This document shows positions 1 through 9,141 of a stretch of DNA of 64,000 nucleotides, piece after piece. Each line of letters opens with the position of its first letter. Position 1 is the first letter of the stretch. The position numbers were made by a program, and so were the translations under genes. A model generated the notes under the pieces. That model worked only from the letters and a program-made list of their open reading frames with translations, did not search any database and was not told the origin of the DNA. Source of the DNA: Virgibacillus sp. NKC19-16 (lineage in GTDB: Bacteria > Bacillota > Bacilli > Bacillales > Amphibacillaceae); NCBI RefSeq assembly GCF_021560035.1, contig NZ_CP074373.1, positions 1,298,001-1,362,000 on the forward strand. Reading direction: 5' to 3'.

Positions 1-1050
1 GGCGAAGTCTTTGTGATCATGGGCCTATCTGGCAGTGGTAAATCTACACTCGTTCGTATGCTGAACCGTTTGATCGAGCCAACCTCTGGTGATGTTTGGT
101 TTGATGATGAAAACATAACAGAAATGAATAAGGAGCAACTTCGAGAAGTTCGAAGGAAAAAAATGAGCATGGTTTTCCAGAACTTTGCTTTGTTGCCGCA
201 TAAATCGATTCTTAAGAACGCTGAATACGGTTTGGAAATCCAGGGAATTGATAAAGAGGAACGGGAAAAGAAGGCTCGTGAAGCGCTTGAACTAGTTGGT
301 CTCGGCGGCTATTTGGAGAAGTATCCAAATGAGCTTTCCGGCGGTATGCAACAGCGGGTCGGTCTGGCAAGAGCTCTAGCCAATGATCCGGAAATCCTTC
401 TCATGGACGAGGCGTTCAGTGCACTGGATCCGTTAATCCGAAAAGATATGCAGGATGAATTGATGGATTTGCAGCAATCCGTACAAAAAACCATCATCTT
501 TATTACACACGATTTGGATGAAGCACTTCGGATCGGTGACAGGATTGCCCTGATGAAAGATGGTGCCATTGTACAGATTGGTACAGCCGAAGAGATTTTA
601 ATGGATCCTGCCGATGATTATGTTAGTCGCTTCGTTCAAGATGTCAATCTTGCCAATGTATTCACAGCGAGTCATGTGATGAAGCGTGCTGAAACAGTGA
701 CGGTTGACAGGGGCCCAAATGTTGCCCTCAGGTTAATGAAAGAAAATGGTGTCTCCACGATTTATGTGGTTGATAAAAAACAGAAGTTGCTCGGTTATGT
801 AACGGCAGACCAGGCAGCATCTGCAGCTAAAGAAAGTAAAGGCCTGGAAGATATTCTTACATCCGATATCCCGACTGTAAACCCGGACACATTACTTGGT
901 GATATATTTGAACCGATGGCTGATGACAAAGCGCCACTGTCCGTTGTAGATGATTCGGGCAAGTTGGTTGGGATTGTTGTCAGAGGGGCAATTATCGGTG
1001 CTCTCGCCGGGGATGATAAGGTATTGAACGGAAATGGGGGTGAAGAATAA
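1..1050 (+). CDS. opuAA: Glycine betaine ABC transporter, ATP-binding subunit (5' partial)
   Basis: Cytoplasmic ATPase of a betaine/proline importer of the OpuA/ProV type. The frame is open from base 1, so the start lies outside the window. Visible are the Walker A loop GLSGSGKST at the extreme left, the signature LSGGMQQRV, Walker [13 protein letters not shown] and the switch histidine in FITHD. The last ~110 residues form a pair of CBS modules, which in OpuA-type ATPases sense ionic strength. It abuts opuAB: the stop codon is followed directly by the next ATG, so the two are translated as an operon. Identification is secure from motifs plus the two downstream genes; the exact substrate is inferred from OpuAC. 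Confidence 0.93.
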   Translation, partial: GEVFVIMGLSGSGKSTLVRMLNRLIEPTSGDVWFDDENITEMNKEQLREVRRKKMSMVFQNFALLPHKSILKNAEYGLEIQGIDKEEREKKAREALELVGLGGYLEKYPNELSGGMQQRVGLARALANDPEILLMDEAFSALDPLIRKDMQDELMDLQQSVQKTIIFITHDLDEALRIGDRIALMKDGAIVQIGTAEEILMDPADDYVSRFVQDVNLANVFTASHVMKRAETVTVDRGPNVALRLMKENGVSTIYVVDKKQKLLGYVTADQAASAAKESKGLEDILTSDIPTVNPDTLLGDIFEPMADDKAPLSVVDDSGKLVGIVVRGAIIGALAGDDKVLNGNGGEE

Positions 1051-1893
1051 ATGGATGAAAGAGCAGGAACATTTCTCCCCAAACTTCCGTTAGCAGAATG
1101 GGTGGAAGCATTTGTTGACTTTTTGACGTCTTCGTTCGGGGCAGTATTTGATGCTATCACTGCAGTAATTGGATTCATTACGGAGAATTTTGTAGTAGTG
1201 CTTGAGTTAGTCCCACCGATTTTGCTAATTGTAGTTGTAGCACTTCTGGCATGGTGGATTGTAAATTGGAAACTTGGACTTTTTGCACTTGTTGGTCTTG
1301 GCCTTATCAACAATCTTGGCTATTGGCCGGAAACACTGGAGACGGTAGCACTTGTTATTGTCTCGGTTGTCGCGTCGATGATTATCGGAATTCCGGTTGG
1401 TATTTGGATGTCTCAGAAAAAATCCGTCGAGACGGTGATTACACCGATTCTGGATTTCATGCAGACGATGCCAGCATTTGTTTATTTGATTCCGGCGGTC
1501 GTCTTCTTCAGCCTTGGCATGGTGCCTGGTGTTGTAGCTACTATTATATTCTCCATGCCGCCTACTGTAAGGCTCACAAACCTCGGTATCCGGCAGGTGG
1601 ATCAGGAACTTATTGAAGCATCCAATGCATTTGGTTCATCAACCGGTCAGAGACTGGGGAAAGTGCAAATACCACTTGCTATGCCATCAATCATGGCAGG
1701 TATTAACCAGACAATCATGCTTTCACTATCGATGGTTGTCATCGCTTCAATGGTTGGGGCTCCCGGTCTTGGTACAGTTGTATACAGAGCTGTTACACAG
1801 GTTGCGATCGGACCAGGATTTGAAGGTGGCCTGTCCCTTGTTATCGTTGCGATGTTACTTGACCGCATTACAAAAGGGGCAGTTAAAAATTAA
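1051..1893 (+). CDS. opuAB: Glycine betaine ABC transporter permease
   Basis: Membrane channel of the betaine importer, 280 residues, about the usual length for OpuAB/ProW. It has several hydrophobic segments and the cytoplasmic EAA-type loop (EASNAFGSSTGQRLGKVQIP) that contacts the ATPase. The ATG follows the opuAA stop codon with no gap; its ribosome site GGGGGTGA lies in the end of opuAA. The gene is followed by an ~85-base spacer before opuAC. Together the three genes supply a compatible solute under salt stress, which fits a halotolerant host. Confidence 0.93.
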   Translation: MDERAGTFLPKLPLAEWVEAFVDFLTSSFGAVFDAITAVIGFITENFVVVLELVPPILLIVVVALLAWWIVNWKLGLFALVGLGLINNLGYWPETLETVALVIVSVVASMIIGIPVGIWMSQKKSVETVITPILDFMQTMPAFVYLIPAVVFFSLGMVPGVVATIIFSMPPTVRLTNLGIRQVDQELIEASNAFGSSTGQRLGKVQIPLAMPSIMAGINQTIMLSLSMVVIASMVGAPGLGTVVYRAVTQVAIGPGFEGGLSLVIVAMLLDRITKGAVKN

Positions 1894-1978
1894 GCATGTA
1901 ACCGGGTTTTTCCGCATCATTCAGGTGATGCGGATCCCGAACATATAGAAACATTATTTTAAGGGAGGTCAATTTATT

Positions 1979-2947
1979 ATGACTAAGAAATTTAGATTAT
2001 TAGGCTTAGCTGCAGCGCTTGTGCTTGTTATGGTACTGGCAGCATGTGGCGGCGGAGGCAGTGAAGAGGGAAGTGACAGCGACTCCGGAGACAGTGACAA
2101 CAGCGACGGCGGTGAAAGCAGTAATAGCAGCGTTGAACTTGGTGAAACAGATCTTAATTTAACTTACGTTGCTTGGGCAGGGGCGTTGGTACGTACGCCT
2201 TTAGTTCAACAGGTACTTGAAGAAGTTGGCTACAATGTCGAAACCACACAGGTTGAAGCAGGTGCGATGTGGTCAAGTGTTGCCCAGGATGATGCGTCGT
2301 TTATGACCGCTTCATGGCTCCCAACTACACACGGTAGCTATTGGGAAGAGTATCAGGATGATCTGGAACCAATCGGTGAATTCGTAGCGCAGGCACCGCT
2401 GTCTTTGACAGTTCCATCCTACATGGAAGATGTTAACTCTATTGAAGATCTTCAAGGTAACGAAGAACTGGGTGAAGCACTTGATTGGACAATAACAGGT
2501 ATTGATGCAGGTGCTGGTGTTATGCAGAGTACCGAAACTGCTATAGAAGAATATGGACTGGAAAACTGGGAACTTCAGGCAAGTTCTGAAGCAGCTATGT
2601 TGTCTGAACTACAGACAAGGATTGAAAATGAAGAGCCAATTGTTATTCCAGGTTGGAAACCACATTGGATGTTTGCAGAACTGGATCTGAAAATGCTTGA
2701 AGACCCTCAAGAAATCTATGGTGGTGAAGGTGACCGTATCGAAGCTATAGCACATACAAGCTTCCAGGAAGACTCACCAGCAGCATATGAAGTTGTGCAG
2801 CGTATTACAGAAGATTACGATACGGAAATGGAGAACGAGTTGCTCGTAGCGGTTAATAATGGTACAGCTGAAGACGAAGCAGCAAGCCAATTCCTTGAAG
2901 AGAATCCTGACCTTCTTGAAAAATGGACAGAAGGCATTGGTGAATAA
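1979..2947 (+). CDS. opuAC: Glycine betaine-binding lipoprotein
   Basis: Extracellular substrate-binding lipoprotein of the importer, 322 residues. A lipoprotein signal ends in the lipobox LAAC (Cys about residue 22). It is followed by a ~30-residue linker made almost only of Gly, Ser, Asp and Glu, unusually acidic and typical of salt-adapted exported proteins. The mature domain belongs to the OpuAC family and carries several Trp residues of the kind that form the aromatic cage around betaine. AGGGAGG sits 8-10 bases before the ATG. A strong terminator follows. Confidence 0.93.
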   Translation: MTKKFRLLGLAAALVLVMVLAACGGGGSEEGSDSDSGDSDNSDGGESSNSSVELGETDLNLTYVAWAGALVRTPLVQQVLEEVGYNVETTQVEAGAMWSSVAQDDASFMTASWLPTTHGSYWEEYQDDLEPIGEFVAQAPLSLTVPSYMEDVNSIEDLQGNEELGEALDWTITGIDAGAGVMQSTETAIEEYGLENWELQASSEAAMLSELQTRIENEEPIVIPGWKPHWMFAELDLKMLEDPQEIYGGEGDRIEAIAHTSFQEDSPAAYEVVQRITEDYDTEMENELLVAVNNGTAEDEAASQFLEENPDLLEKWTEGIGE

Positions 2948-2966
2948 AACATTAAGGATATGAACA

Positions 2967-3003
2967 ATAAAGCTGCCTCATCATTAGATGAGGCAGCTTT
3001 ATT
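2967..3003 (+). terminator. Terminator of the opuA operon
   Basis: Nearly perfect hairpin with arms AAAGCTGCCTCATC and GATGAGGCAGCTTT, starting about 20 bases after the opuAC stop codon and ending in an A/T tail. It probably works on both strands. Confidence 0.85.
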
Positions 3004-3083
3004 AATGAACACAGATTAGGGTGCCTCAGTCCGAAGGCATCCTATTTGATTACAAATGATTCAAGATATGCTTTAAAAGAATG

Positions 3084-3443
3084 TTATTGCTTTTTAACCT
3101 TGTCCTCAAGATCCTTTAAGCTTGATTCAATCTGTTCAAGGTATTGATGGATATTTTCCTGATGGGGCTCGACTGTTTCTTTCCATTCTTCTACAGATTT
3201 TTTCATTTCTTGAGTGAGTTCTTTAATTAATACTGCTCCCTCTTTTGATGTTTCGGTAATTTGTTTCCTTAGCCGCAATCCGTCTTGCTTTAAGTTATTA
3301 ATTAATGCTTTCATTTCTGTACCCTGCTCTTTAACACGACCACGTAGTTCACTACCAGACGCGGGGGTACTTAGCAATGCAGTAGCAGCACTTACCGCAC
3401 CTCCGACCATAAATCCAAGTACTAATGATTTGCCTTTTGACAT
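3084..3443 (-). CDS. yhaH: YtxH-domain protein (YhaH-like)
   Basis: Small membrane-associated protein of 119 residues. It starts with a short Gly/Ala-rich hydrophobic segment (about residues 8-26) followed by a long charged helical region rich in Lys, Glu and Gln, the layout of the YtxH family. In B. subtilis yhaH lies beside hit and ecsAB, as here. The function in this family is not established; membership in the general stress response is known for relatives. A ribosome site (AAAGGAGCA) precedes the ATG. Confidence 0.75.
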   Translation of the reverse strand: MSKGKSLVLGFMVGGAVSAATALLSTPASGSELRGRVKEQGTEMKALINNLKQDGLRLRKQITETSKEGAVLIKELTQEMKKSVEEWKETVEPHQENIHQYLEQIESSLKDLEDKVKKQ

Positions 3444-3517
3444 AACGCATATGCTCCTTTCACGCCACTATTTACATTTCTATTCCTCTTTTTCAGGTAC
3501 TATCAAACGTCTTTTTT

Positions 3518-3548
3518 AAAAAACCTCTGACATGCTAGGTACCAGAGG
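3518..3548 (-). terminator. Terminator downstream of hit
   Basis: On the minus strand arms CCTCTG and CAGAGG enclose a 13-base loop and are followed by a run of six T. It lies ~85 bases past the hit stop codon and upstream of yhaH. Confidence 0.7.
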
Positions 3549-3632
3549 ACTTACTGCACATGATTGCCAGCTACTTTTATTATACCAAATATTTTGATGG
3601 ATAATAAGTACTAATTTTCAGATACAGGCAGT

Positions 3633-4064
3633 TTAGGAGTCGATTGTGCTATTAATATCTTTAGCTATTTGCTGCAGGTCTTCGGATGAATAGTCGTTAG
3701 TGTGTGTGGTCCAATTGGATGAAAAGCCGTCTCCATCCCCGTATCGCGGGATTAGATGGATATGTAAATGGAATACAGATTGGTCTGCAGGCTCCTCATT
3801 ATTATTTAGCAGGTTCATGCCAATTGGTTGATAAACTTCTTTAATGGCGCCTGCGATCTTTGGAACACGAGCAAATAATTCTTTAGCAACTTCCGGCGGT
3901 GTTTCATAAATGTTCTTCGTGTGCGTTTTTGGAATTATGAGCGTATGTCCTTTTGTTACTTGGCTAATATCAAGGAAAGCATACACGTGGTCATCCTCAT
4001 ACACTTTGGCTGAGGGGATCTCTCCATCAAGAATCTTACAAAAAATACAATCGTTATGGCTCAT
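3633..4064 (-). CDS. hit: HIT family nucleotide-binding protein
   Basis: Histidine triad protein, nucleotide phosphoramidase/hydrolase fold, cytoplasmic. The catalytic triad motif HLHIHLIP is near the C-terminus. The N-terminus carries CIFCKI with a Cys pair common in zinc-binding HIT proteins. I chose the ATG giving MSHNDCIFCK: it has AAGGAG 11 bases upstream. A GTG four codons earlier touches the ribosome site and is less likely. The gene is divergent from ecsA across a ~490-base spacer, as in B. subtilis. Confidence 0.92.
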   Translation of the reverse strand: MSHNDCIFCKILDGEIPSAKVYEDDHVYAFLDISQVTKGHTLIIPKTHTKNIYETPPEVAKELFARVPKIAGAIKEVYQPIGMNLLNNNEEPADQSVFHLHIHLIPRYGDGDGFSSNWTTHTNDYSSEDLQQIAKDINSTIDS

Positions 4065-4143
4065 TAACCTCACCACTCCTTCTTATTCTCTACATTTATT
4101 GTATATAGAAAGGAGGCAGAATGTAAAGCTATACACATAGAAA

Positions 4144-4177
4144 CAGGCATAACCCGCGTGTTTGCGGGTTAGCCTGC
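4144..4177. repeat. Hairpin in the hit-ecsA spacer
   Basis: Stem CAGGC...AACCCGC / GCGGGTT...GCCTG with a short loop. No T-run directly follows on either strand, so a terminator role is doubtful. It lies in the first part of the 490-base spacer, in the hit promoter or leader region. Confidence 0.5.
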
Positions 4178-4363
4178 TTTAAGAAGAAGGAGGATCTCAG
4201 GATATCTAACGTTGGGGACATTTCGTAAACAATATCGTTAATTCGCATTTGCTGCATAACTTTATTTGGTTTACAAAAACATTTTTGTCAGCGTCTCAGC
4301 GGTAACTGAGACATTCCTGGCAAAAGCGTTTTATATCATTAGAATGCCGATCACTAACACCTC

Positions 4364-4382
4364 ATTTGTATTTTGTACAAAT
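4364..4382. promoter_or_regulatory. Operator-like palindrome upstream of ecsA
   Basis: Perfect 7-base inverted repeat ATTTGTA / TACAAAT separated by five bases. It lies about 130 bases upstream of the predicted ecsA promoter. The binding protein is not identifiable from sequence. The rest of the 4065-4553 spacer shows only AT-rich DNA and the features listed. Confidence 0.35.
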
Positions 4383-4490
4383 TTACTTGCAGTGAAACAT
4401 CCTCGCTTCTTCAGTCCTTATTTTGTGCTGATTTCATTTATTTATACACACATATTTAAAAAAATGTCGAAAATAAGTGGACAGTTTCTT

Positions 4491-4519
4491 TTGGTATTGT
4501 GATGTAAAAGTGATAAAAT
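4491..4519 (+). promoter_or_regulatory. Predicted promoter of ecsAB
   Basis: TTGGTA, 17-base spacer, TAAAAT; the -10 box ends 34 bases before the ecsA GTG start. A SigA-type match with one or two mismatches per box. Confidence 0.45.
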
Positions 4520-4553
4520 TTAGTACAAGTGATTGAAGCTGGGAGGAAACATA

Positions 4554-5300
4554 GTGGAACCATTGTTACATATTGATAACCTTTATGGAGGATACACACA
4601 TAAAAATGTTTTACATGGAATTTCGTTTGATGTTTATCCAAAGGAAATTGTTGGATTGATCGGTTTGAACGGCGCCGGGAAGAGTACATCCATTAAACAT
4701 GTTATTGGTTTAATGCATGCCAAAAAAGGCACTGTAGCTATAAATGGAAAGACGTTTACAGAAAGTCCCGCATCATATCGAAATCAACTGGCTTATATTC
4801 CGGAAATGCCGATATTGTACGATGAATTAACCCTTTATGAACATCTTCGTTTAACAGCGATGGCTTATGATATCTCTGAGGAAGATTTTGAAAAGAGATT
4901 AACGCCTCTCTTAAAAGAATTCCGTATGGAGAAAAAATTAAACTGGTTTCCGGTGCATTTTTCAAAAGGGATGCGGCAAAAAGTCATGATTATGTGTGCG
5001 TTTCTTATCGAGCCGCCCTTATATATTGTTGATGAGCCATTTGTTGGTTTAGACCCTTTAGGAATTCAATCTTATTTACAATTAATGGATGAAATGAAAA
5101 ATAATGGATCCGGTGTGTTGATGTCCACGCATATTTTAGCTACTGCAGAGCGTTATTGTGATCGTTTCATCATTCTGCATGATGGCTTAATCCGAGCAAA
5201 CGGAACATTGGAAGAGCTTCGTGAGGAGTTTAATATGCCTGGTGCTACGTTGGATGATTTATATGTGCAATTAACGAAGGAAGAAGATAACCATGTTTAA
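4554..5300 (+). CDS. ecsA: ABC transporter ATP-binding protein EcsA
   Basis: ATPase of the Ecs exporter, which in B. subtilis affects protein secretion, sporulation and competence. Walker A is GLNGAGKST, the signature region FSKGMRQKV (first Ser-Lys-Gly form) and Walker B YIVDEPFVGLDP. Start: a GTG with GGGAGG seven bases upstream gives MEPLLHIDN. A TTG further upstream would put the ribosome site inside the gene. It overlaps ecsB by eight bases. No ecsC follows. Confidence 0.9.
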   Translation: MEPLLHIDNLYGGYTHKNVLHGISFDVYPKEIVGLIGLNGAGKSTSIKHVIGLMHAKKGTVAINGKTFTESPASYRNQLAYIPEMPILYDELTLYEHLRLTAMAYDISEEDFEKRLTPLLKEFRMEKKLNWFPVHFSKGMRQKVMIMCAFLIEPPLYIVDEPFVGLDPLGIQSYLQLMDEMKNNGSGVLMSTHILATAERYCDRFIILHDGLIRANGTLEELREEFNMPGATLDDLYVQLTKEEDNHV

Positions 5301-6504
5301 TTCCCATGAATTTTTTAAACAGCGCCTTTCTGCTCACATGAAAGAGTTAAGCCGTTATTTACGGTATATGTTTAATGGACATCTCATGATTGCACTGTTC
5401 TTTTTTATTTCTGTCGTCGCTGTCTATTATCAGCAGTGGTTAGCACAGCTTTCGGAAGACTTTCCTACTTCGTTGATCATCGGCGCGTTGCTTGGACTAT
5501 TGGTAAGTTACAGTCCTGTTCGAACATTGTTAAAAGAACCTGATTTGGTTTTTCTTATCGCTGCTGAAAGTAAAATGAACGCCTATTTCCGCAATTCCCT
5601 TATTTACAGCTTCGTGATTCAGTTATACGTTATTTTGCTTGTTGTCGCTGCACTCGGGCCATTATATTTTGCTGAGTTTCCCGATAGATCCGGAAATATG
5701 TATTTACTCACGATTGCTATTGTTCTCCTATTTAAAGTAGGAAATCTTATTGCAAATTGGTGGATGCTTAAGGTAAGAGAACCAGGTATAAGACAAGTAG
5801 ATTTGACAGTCCGTACATTGCTGAATATAACTGTATTCTACTTCATCATTCAGGGTAATATGCTAATGGCCGGGATAACGACAGTATTATTTACAGGTGT
5901 ATTCCTATATGATTTAAACGTGTCCCGGAAGCAACCTGGGGTCGTCTGGGATTTATTAGTGGAAAAGGATCAAATCCGGATGCAGTCATTTTACCGGATT
6001 GCAAATATGTTTGCAGATGTACCTCATTTGAAGAATCGCATTAAAAAACGGCAATGGCTCGTGTCCATGGTAAGCAGGCTGCCTTTTACGCAGTCGCATA
6101 CATTTGATTATTTATATCGGATTACATTTGTACGCAGTGGTGATTATTTAGGGATGTATATTCGTTTGATCATTATCGGTGGTTTGTTTATTTATTTCAT
6201 TCCTAATGTTTGGGTGCAGATCCTGTTTGTAATACTATTCTTATACTTAAGTTGTTTCCAGATGATGACATTATATCAGCATCATCGAACCACGATGTGG
6301 CTTGATATTTATCCGGTTGGAAAAGCGTATAGGCAGCAGTCTTTGGTTAAATTATTGTTCCAGTTAACACTCTTTCAAACCGTATTATTTTCCTTGTTGT
6401 TTCTCTTCATGCAGGAATACGCTGGATTTGTTATTGCTTTGGTAAGTGGAACAGTTTTTACCTTCATGTTTATTAATGGATATGTGAAAAGCAAACTCGT
6501 GTAG
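5293..6504 (+). CDS. ecsB: ABC transporter membrane subunit EcsB
   Basis: Polytopic membrane protein of 403 residues, matching EcsB in length and position. Hydrophobic segments cluster in the N-terminal third and again from residue ~275 to the end, with a cytoplasmic stretch between. It overlaps the end of ecsA, implying translational coupling. Family assignment rests on hydropathy, context and general resemblance rather than on a catalytic motif. Confidence 0.88.
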   Translation: MFNSHEFFKQRLSAHMKELSRYLRYMFNGHLMIALFFFISVVAVYYQQWLAQLSEDFPTSLIIGALLGLLVSYSPVRTLLKEPDLVFLIAAESKMNAYFRNSLIYSFVIQLYVILLVVAALGPLYFAEFPDRSGNMYLLTIAIVLLFKVGNLIANWWMLKVREPGIRQVDLTVRTLLNITVFYFIIQGNMLMAGITTVLFTGVFLYDLNVSRKQPGVVWDLLVEKDQIRMQSFYRIANMFADVPHLKNRIKKRQWLVSMVSRLPFTQSHTFDYLYRITFVRSGDYLGMYIRLIIIGGLFIYFIPNVWVQILFVILFLYLSCFQMMTLYQHHRTTMWLDIYPVGKAYRQQSLVKLLFQLTLFQTVLFSLLFLFMQEYAGFVIALVSGTVFTFMFINGYVKSKLV

Positions 6505-6505
6505 A

Positions 6506-6535
6506 AAAGGGAGCTCCGACGCTGGAGCTCCCTTT
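6506..6535. terminator. Bidirectional terminator, ecsB / yhaA
   Basis: Hairpin with arms AAAGGGAGCTCC and GGAGCTCCCTTT, between two convergent stop codons. It can serve both genes. Confidence 0.85.
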
Positions 6536-6537
6536 CA

Positions 6538-7716
6538 TTATGAATTAGATTCGTTCTGATAAGCAAAATAAGCCTGAATCAATGTCTTGGCGGCAATAGG
6601 TAGTGCGCGCTCATCAATATCAAATTTCGGATGATGATGCGGATAAGGGTTACCGTCAAGATTTGCTCCTGTGAAAAAGTACGCTCCCGGTTTTTTAAGG
6701 GTGTAATAGGCGAAGTCTTCTCCTCCCATTACTGGAACTACTTCCTCGGCTGTATGAATTTCTTCTACTTCCTTGCTCGCTTCAAGAACCAGTTCTGCTT
6801 CTTTTTCATGGTTGACTAGTGGTGGATAGCCTTTTACATAGTCAAAGGTATAGGAAGCATCGTTTGTTACACATATACCTTTAATAACTTTTTCCATTTC
6901 GGCAATGGCTTGCTCCTGGATTTCCGGATTCAGATACCGTACTGTACCGACTAATTTTGCCTGATCAGCTATAACATTAAAGGCGTTGCCAGCTTCAAAG
7001 ATACCGATCGTTACAACAGCAGTTTCAAGTGGATCTATTCTTCTGCTTACAACTTGCTGGAGTTGCGAGATTACCTCAGAACCGAGAACGATCGCATCTT
7101 TTGTTTCATGCGGATAAGCACCGTGACCACCTTGACCTTGAATGATGATCTCGAAACGATCAGCACCTGCCATAAACACATCTTTGGACGTTTGCAGTAC
7201 CCCAAGTGGCGTTGTTGCCCAGAGATGTGTGCCAAAAACGGCATCGACATGATCTAATGCACCTGAATCCACAATAGGCTTCGCTCCGCCTGGTGCATAT
7301 TCTTCTGCATGCTGATGGACAAATTCAATCGTGCCTGGCAACTCTTCCTGATATTCTTTCATTACTTTTGCAAGCGTAAGTAATGTCGATGTATGTCCAT
7401 CATGGCCACATGCATGCATCACGCCATTCACTTTTGATTTGTAGGGTACGTCTTTTTCATCTTGGATTGGAAGTGCGTCAAAGTCAGCGCGTAATGCTAC
7501 TGTCTTTCCGGGTTTTCCTCCTTTTAATGTTGCGATTATGCCATTACCGCCAACCTTTGTTTGATAGGGGATTCCTAATTTTTCATAAAAGGCCGCGATG
7601 TAATTTGCGGTTTCGGTTTCTTGAAAGGAAAGTTCCGGGTGCTGATGTAAGTATCTTCTTATGTTTACCATTTCGGGGTATAAATTATCAATCGATTCAT
7701 GTATGTTTTTAAGCAA
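6538..7716 (-). CDS. yhaA: M20 family amidohydrolase (N-acyl amino acid deacylase type)
   Basis: Zinc-dependent amidohydrolase of 392 residues. The metal motif ACGHDGHT is near residue 100 and HQHAEE near 138. HETK and the C-terminal GGEDFAYY and HHPKFDIDE motifs complete the M20D family pattern. Likely substrates are N-acetyl or hippuryl amino acids; the exact one is unknown. The start is TTG with GGAGGT eight bases upstream; no ATG lies closer. The position next to ecsB matches B. subtilis yhaA. Confidence 0.85.
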   Translation of the reverse strand: MLKNIHESIDNLYPEMVNIRRYLHQHPELSFQETETANYIAAFYEKLGIPYQTKVGGNGIIATLKGGKPGKTVALRADFDALPIQDEKDVPYKSKVNGVMHACGHDGHTSTLLTLAKVMKEYQEELPGTIEFVHQHAEEYAPGGAKPIVDSGALDHVDAVFGTHLWATTPLGVLQTSKDVFMAGADRFEIIIQGQGGHGAYPHETKDAIVLGSEVISQLQQVVSRRIDPLETAVVTIGIFEAGNAFNVIADQAKLVGTVRYLNPEIQEQAIAEMEKVIKGICVTNDASYTFDYVKGYPPLVNHEKEAELVLEASKEVEEIHTAEEVVPVMGGEDFAYYTLKKPGAYFFTGANLDGNPYPHHHPKFDIDERALPIAAKTLIQAYFAYQNESNS

Positions 7717-7795
7717 TGATTTAGACCTCCTCGTGTTGATTATTAACTAGTATAACACTTTTAAAGGAGATAGGGGAGACTCGGAAATATTAAAA

Positions 7796-7817
7796 GGATG
7801 CCCCATTTGGGACATCC
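7796..7817 (-). terminator. Terminator of the ferritin-like gene
   Basis: Minus-strand hairpin GGATGTCCC / GGGGCATCC with one mismatch, followed by TTTTAAT, just past the stop codon. Confidence 0.65.
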
Positions 7818-7826
7818 ATATGAAAC

Positions 7827-8285
7827 TTATTTAGATAACCTAGGATCATCTAACAAGCGCTCAACTTCTTCTTTATGGTTGGTTTCATCGGCAATTAAAT
7901 CTTCCAGTTTTACAACAAGCTCTGTGTAGCCTAATTCATCAGCTTGTTTTTTGCGTTTTTCATAGCGATCGATTGTATCTGATTCAGCTTGAAGGGTTGC
8001 TTCTAAAAGATCTTTCACGCCCGTTGGCTGTGGTACGTCAGCAGCGGTTGTTGTCGGTGTGCCCCCAAGTGATTTGATTTTCTCGGATAAATACAAAGCA
8101 TGTCCAAACTCATCTGAAATTTCTGATTCAAAAAATGGTTTTAAAGCAGCTCGGTATAAGCCTGAAACTACAGAGGCACTATACGTATACTGAATTGCAG
8201 CACCATATTCATGTGCCAAGTCTTCATTTAACCCATCAATTAGATTTTGTAACCTTTTATCCATCTTAAGTACTTCATTACTCAT
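7827..8285 (-). CDS. Ferritin-like (bacterioferritin-type) di-iron protein
   Basis: Four-helix bundle protein of 152 residues. Metal-ligand patterns of the ferritin-like fold are visible: HEYGAAIQY in the first helix, SDEFGHALY in the second, ESDTIDRYEKR in the third and DETNHKEEV in the fourth. That spacing supports a di-iron centre. Likely role is iron storage or peroxide protection in the cytoplasm. A GGGGA ribosome site precedes the ATG. It is monocistronic with its own terminator. Whether it is a true bacterioferritin, Dps or another member cannot be decided by eye. Confidence 0.75.
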   Translation of the reverse strand: MSNEVLKMDKRLQNLIDGLNEDLAHEYGAAIQYTYSASVVSGLYRAALKPFFESEISDEFGHALYLSEKIKSLGGTPTTTAADVPQPTGVKDLLEATLQAESDTIDRYEKRKKQADELGYTELVVKLEDLIADETNHKEEVERLLDDPRLSK

Positions 8286-8401
8286 ATTAATCCCCGCCTT
8301 TTTAATTTTTAAAATTCGTAAATTATATATAGCATGTTCCCTTTATATTTTTTTTCAAACATAAATTGAGATATTATATATTTAGAGAGGAGATGGATGA
8401 T

Positions 8402-9037
8402 ATGATAAATAAACAAAAATATATTATTCTTTTTCTGTTCGTGTTGATGATACTTACGGTAGGGATCTGGATAATAAGAATCGTTAGCGGGAGTGCCCCA
8501 TATGTGGATCAGTGGACACGTGATCTAGTGGCAAGGCTTGATGGTTCGTGGATATATACATTTTTCCGAGCCGTAACTGAATTTGGTTCACAGCCCTTTC
8601 TGCTGCCATTTACAATAATTATGGCCCTTTTTCTGTGGTGGTTGTTTAAGGACTGGCTTCCTGCTTTGATTTTTAGTGGGGGCACGTTGATAAGTCATTT
8701 ATTTAATTTACTTATAAAAGAAATCGTTGAAAGAGATAGACCGAGTATTTTGGAAGCAGCTAATGCAGAGGGGTATAGTTTTCCTTCGGGACATGCGATG
8801 ATATCGATGGTTTGCTACGGCTTATTGGCCTATTTTCTTGTTAAAAAATTAACCTCATCCAAAGCTATATTTTTTACACAGCTGTTTTTTGCGTTTGTTG
8901 TTTTTCTCATTGGAATCAGCAGGTATTTCATTAATGTTCATTATTTAACAGATGTTGTTTCAGGGTTTTTATTTGGTTTTCTTTGTCTGATCGGATTGAT
9001 TTATCTATATGAATTTATTCAGAAGCAGCGGAGGTGA
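8402..9037 (+). CDS. PAP2 family phosphatase (membrane)
   Basis: Integral membrane phosphatase of 211 residues. The three PAP2 motifs are present in order: KEIVERDRP, PSGHAM and SRYFINVHYLTDV. Substrates in this family include phosphatidylglycerophosphate and undecaprenyl pyrophosphate. The start is the ATG with GAGAGGAG nine bases upstream; two upstream Met codons would absorb the ribosome site. Five or six hydrophobic segments are visible. It stands alone between the ferritin-like gene and bdbC. Confidence 0.85.
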   Translation: MINKQKYIILFLFVLMILTVGIWIIRIVSGSAPYVDQWTRDLVARLDGSWIYTFFRAVTEFGSQPFLLPFTIIMALFLWWLFKDWLPALIFSGGTLISHLFNLLIKEIVERDRPSILEAANAEGYSFPSGHAMISMVCYGLLAYFLVKKLTSSKAIFFTQLFFAFVVFLIGISRYFINVHYLTDVVSGFLFGFLCLIGLIYLYEFIQKQRR

Positions 9038-9084
9038 AAAGTTCAAGAAATAGTCACAGTATAATATTTTTTTAAGCAAGGTTT

Positions 9085-9113
9085 TTGTTTTATTTCCATG
9101 ATGTTTGTATACT
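9085..9113 (+). promoter_or_regulatory. Predicted promoter of the bdbC operon
   Basis: TTGTTT, 17-base spacer, TATACT, about 30 bases before the bdbC start. Confidence 0.5.
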
Positions 9114-9141
9114 ATTAGGGTAATCGATAAGAGGGGATTGT

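Noticed and set aside
4266-4502. 78-codon frame in the hit-ecsA spacer
   Set aside because: No ribosome site, AT-rich low-complexity product, and it runs into the ecsA promoter.
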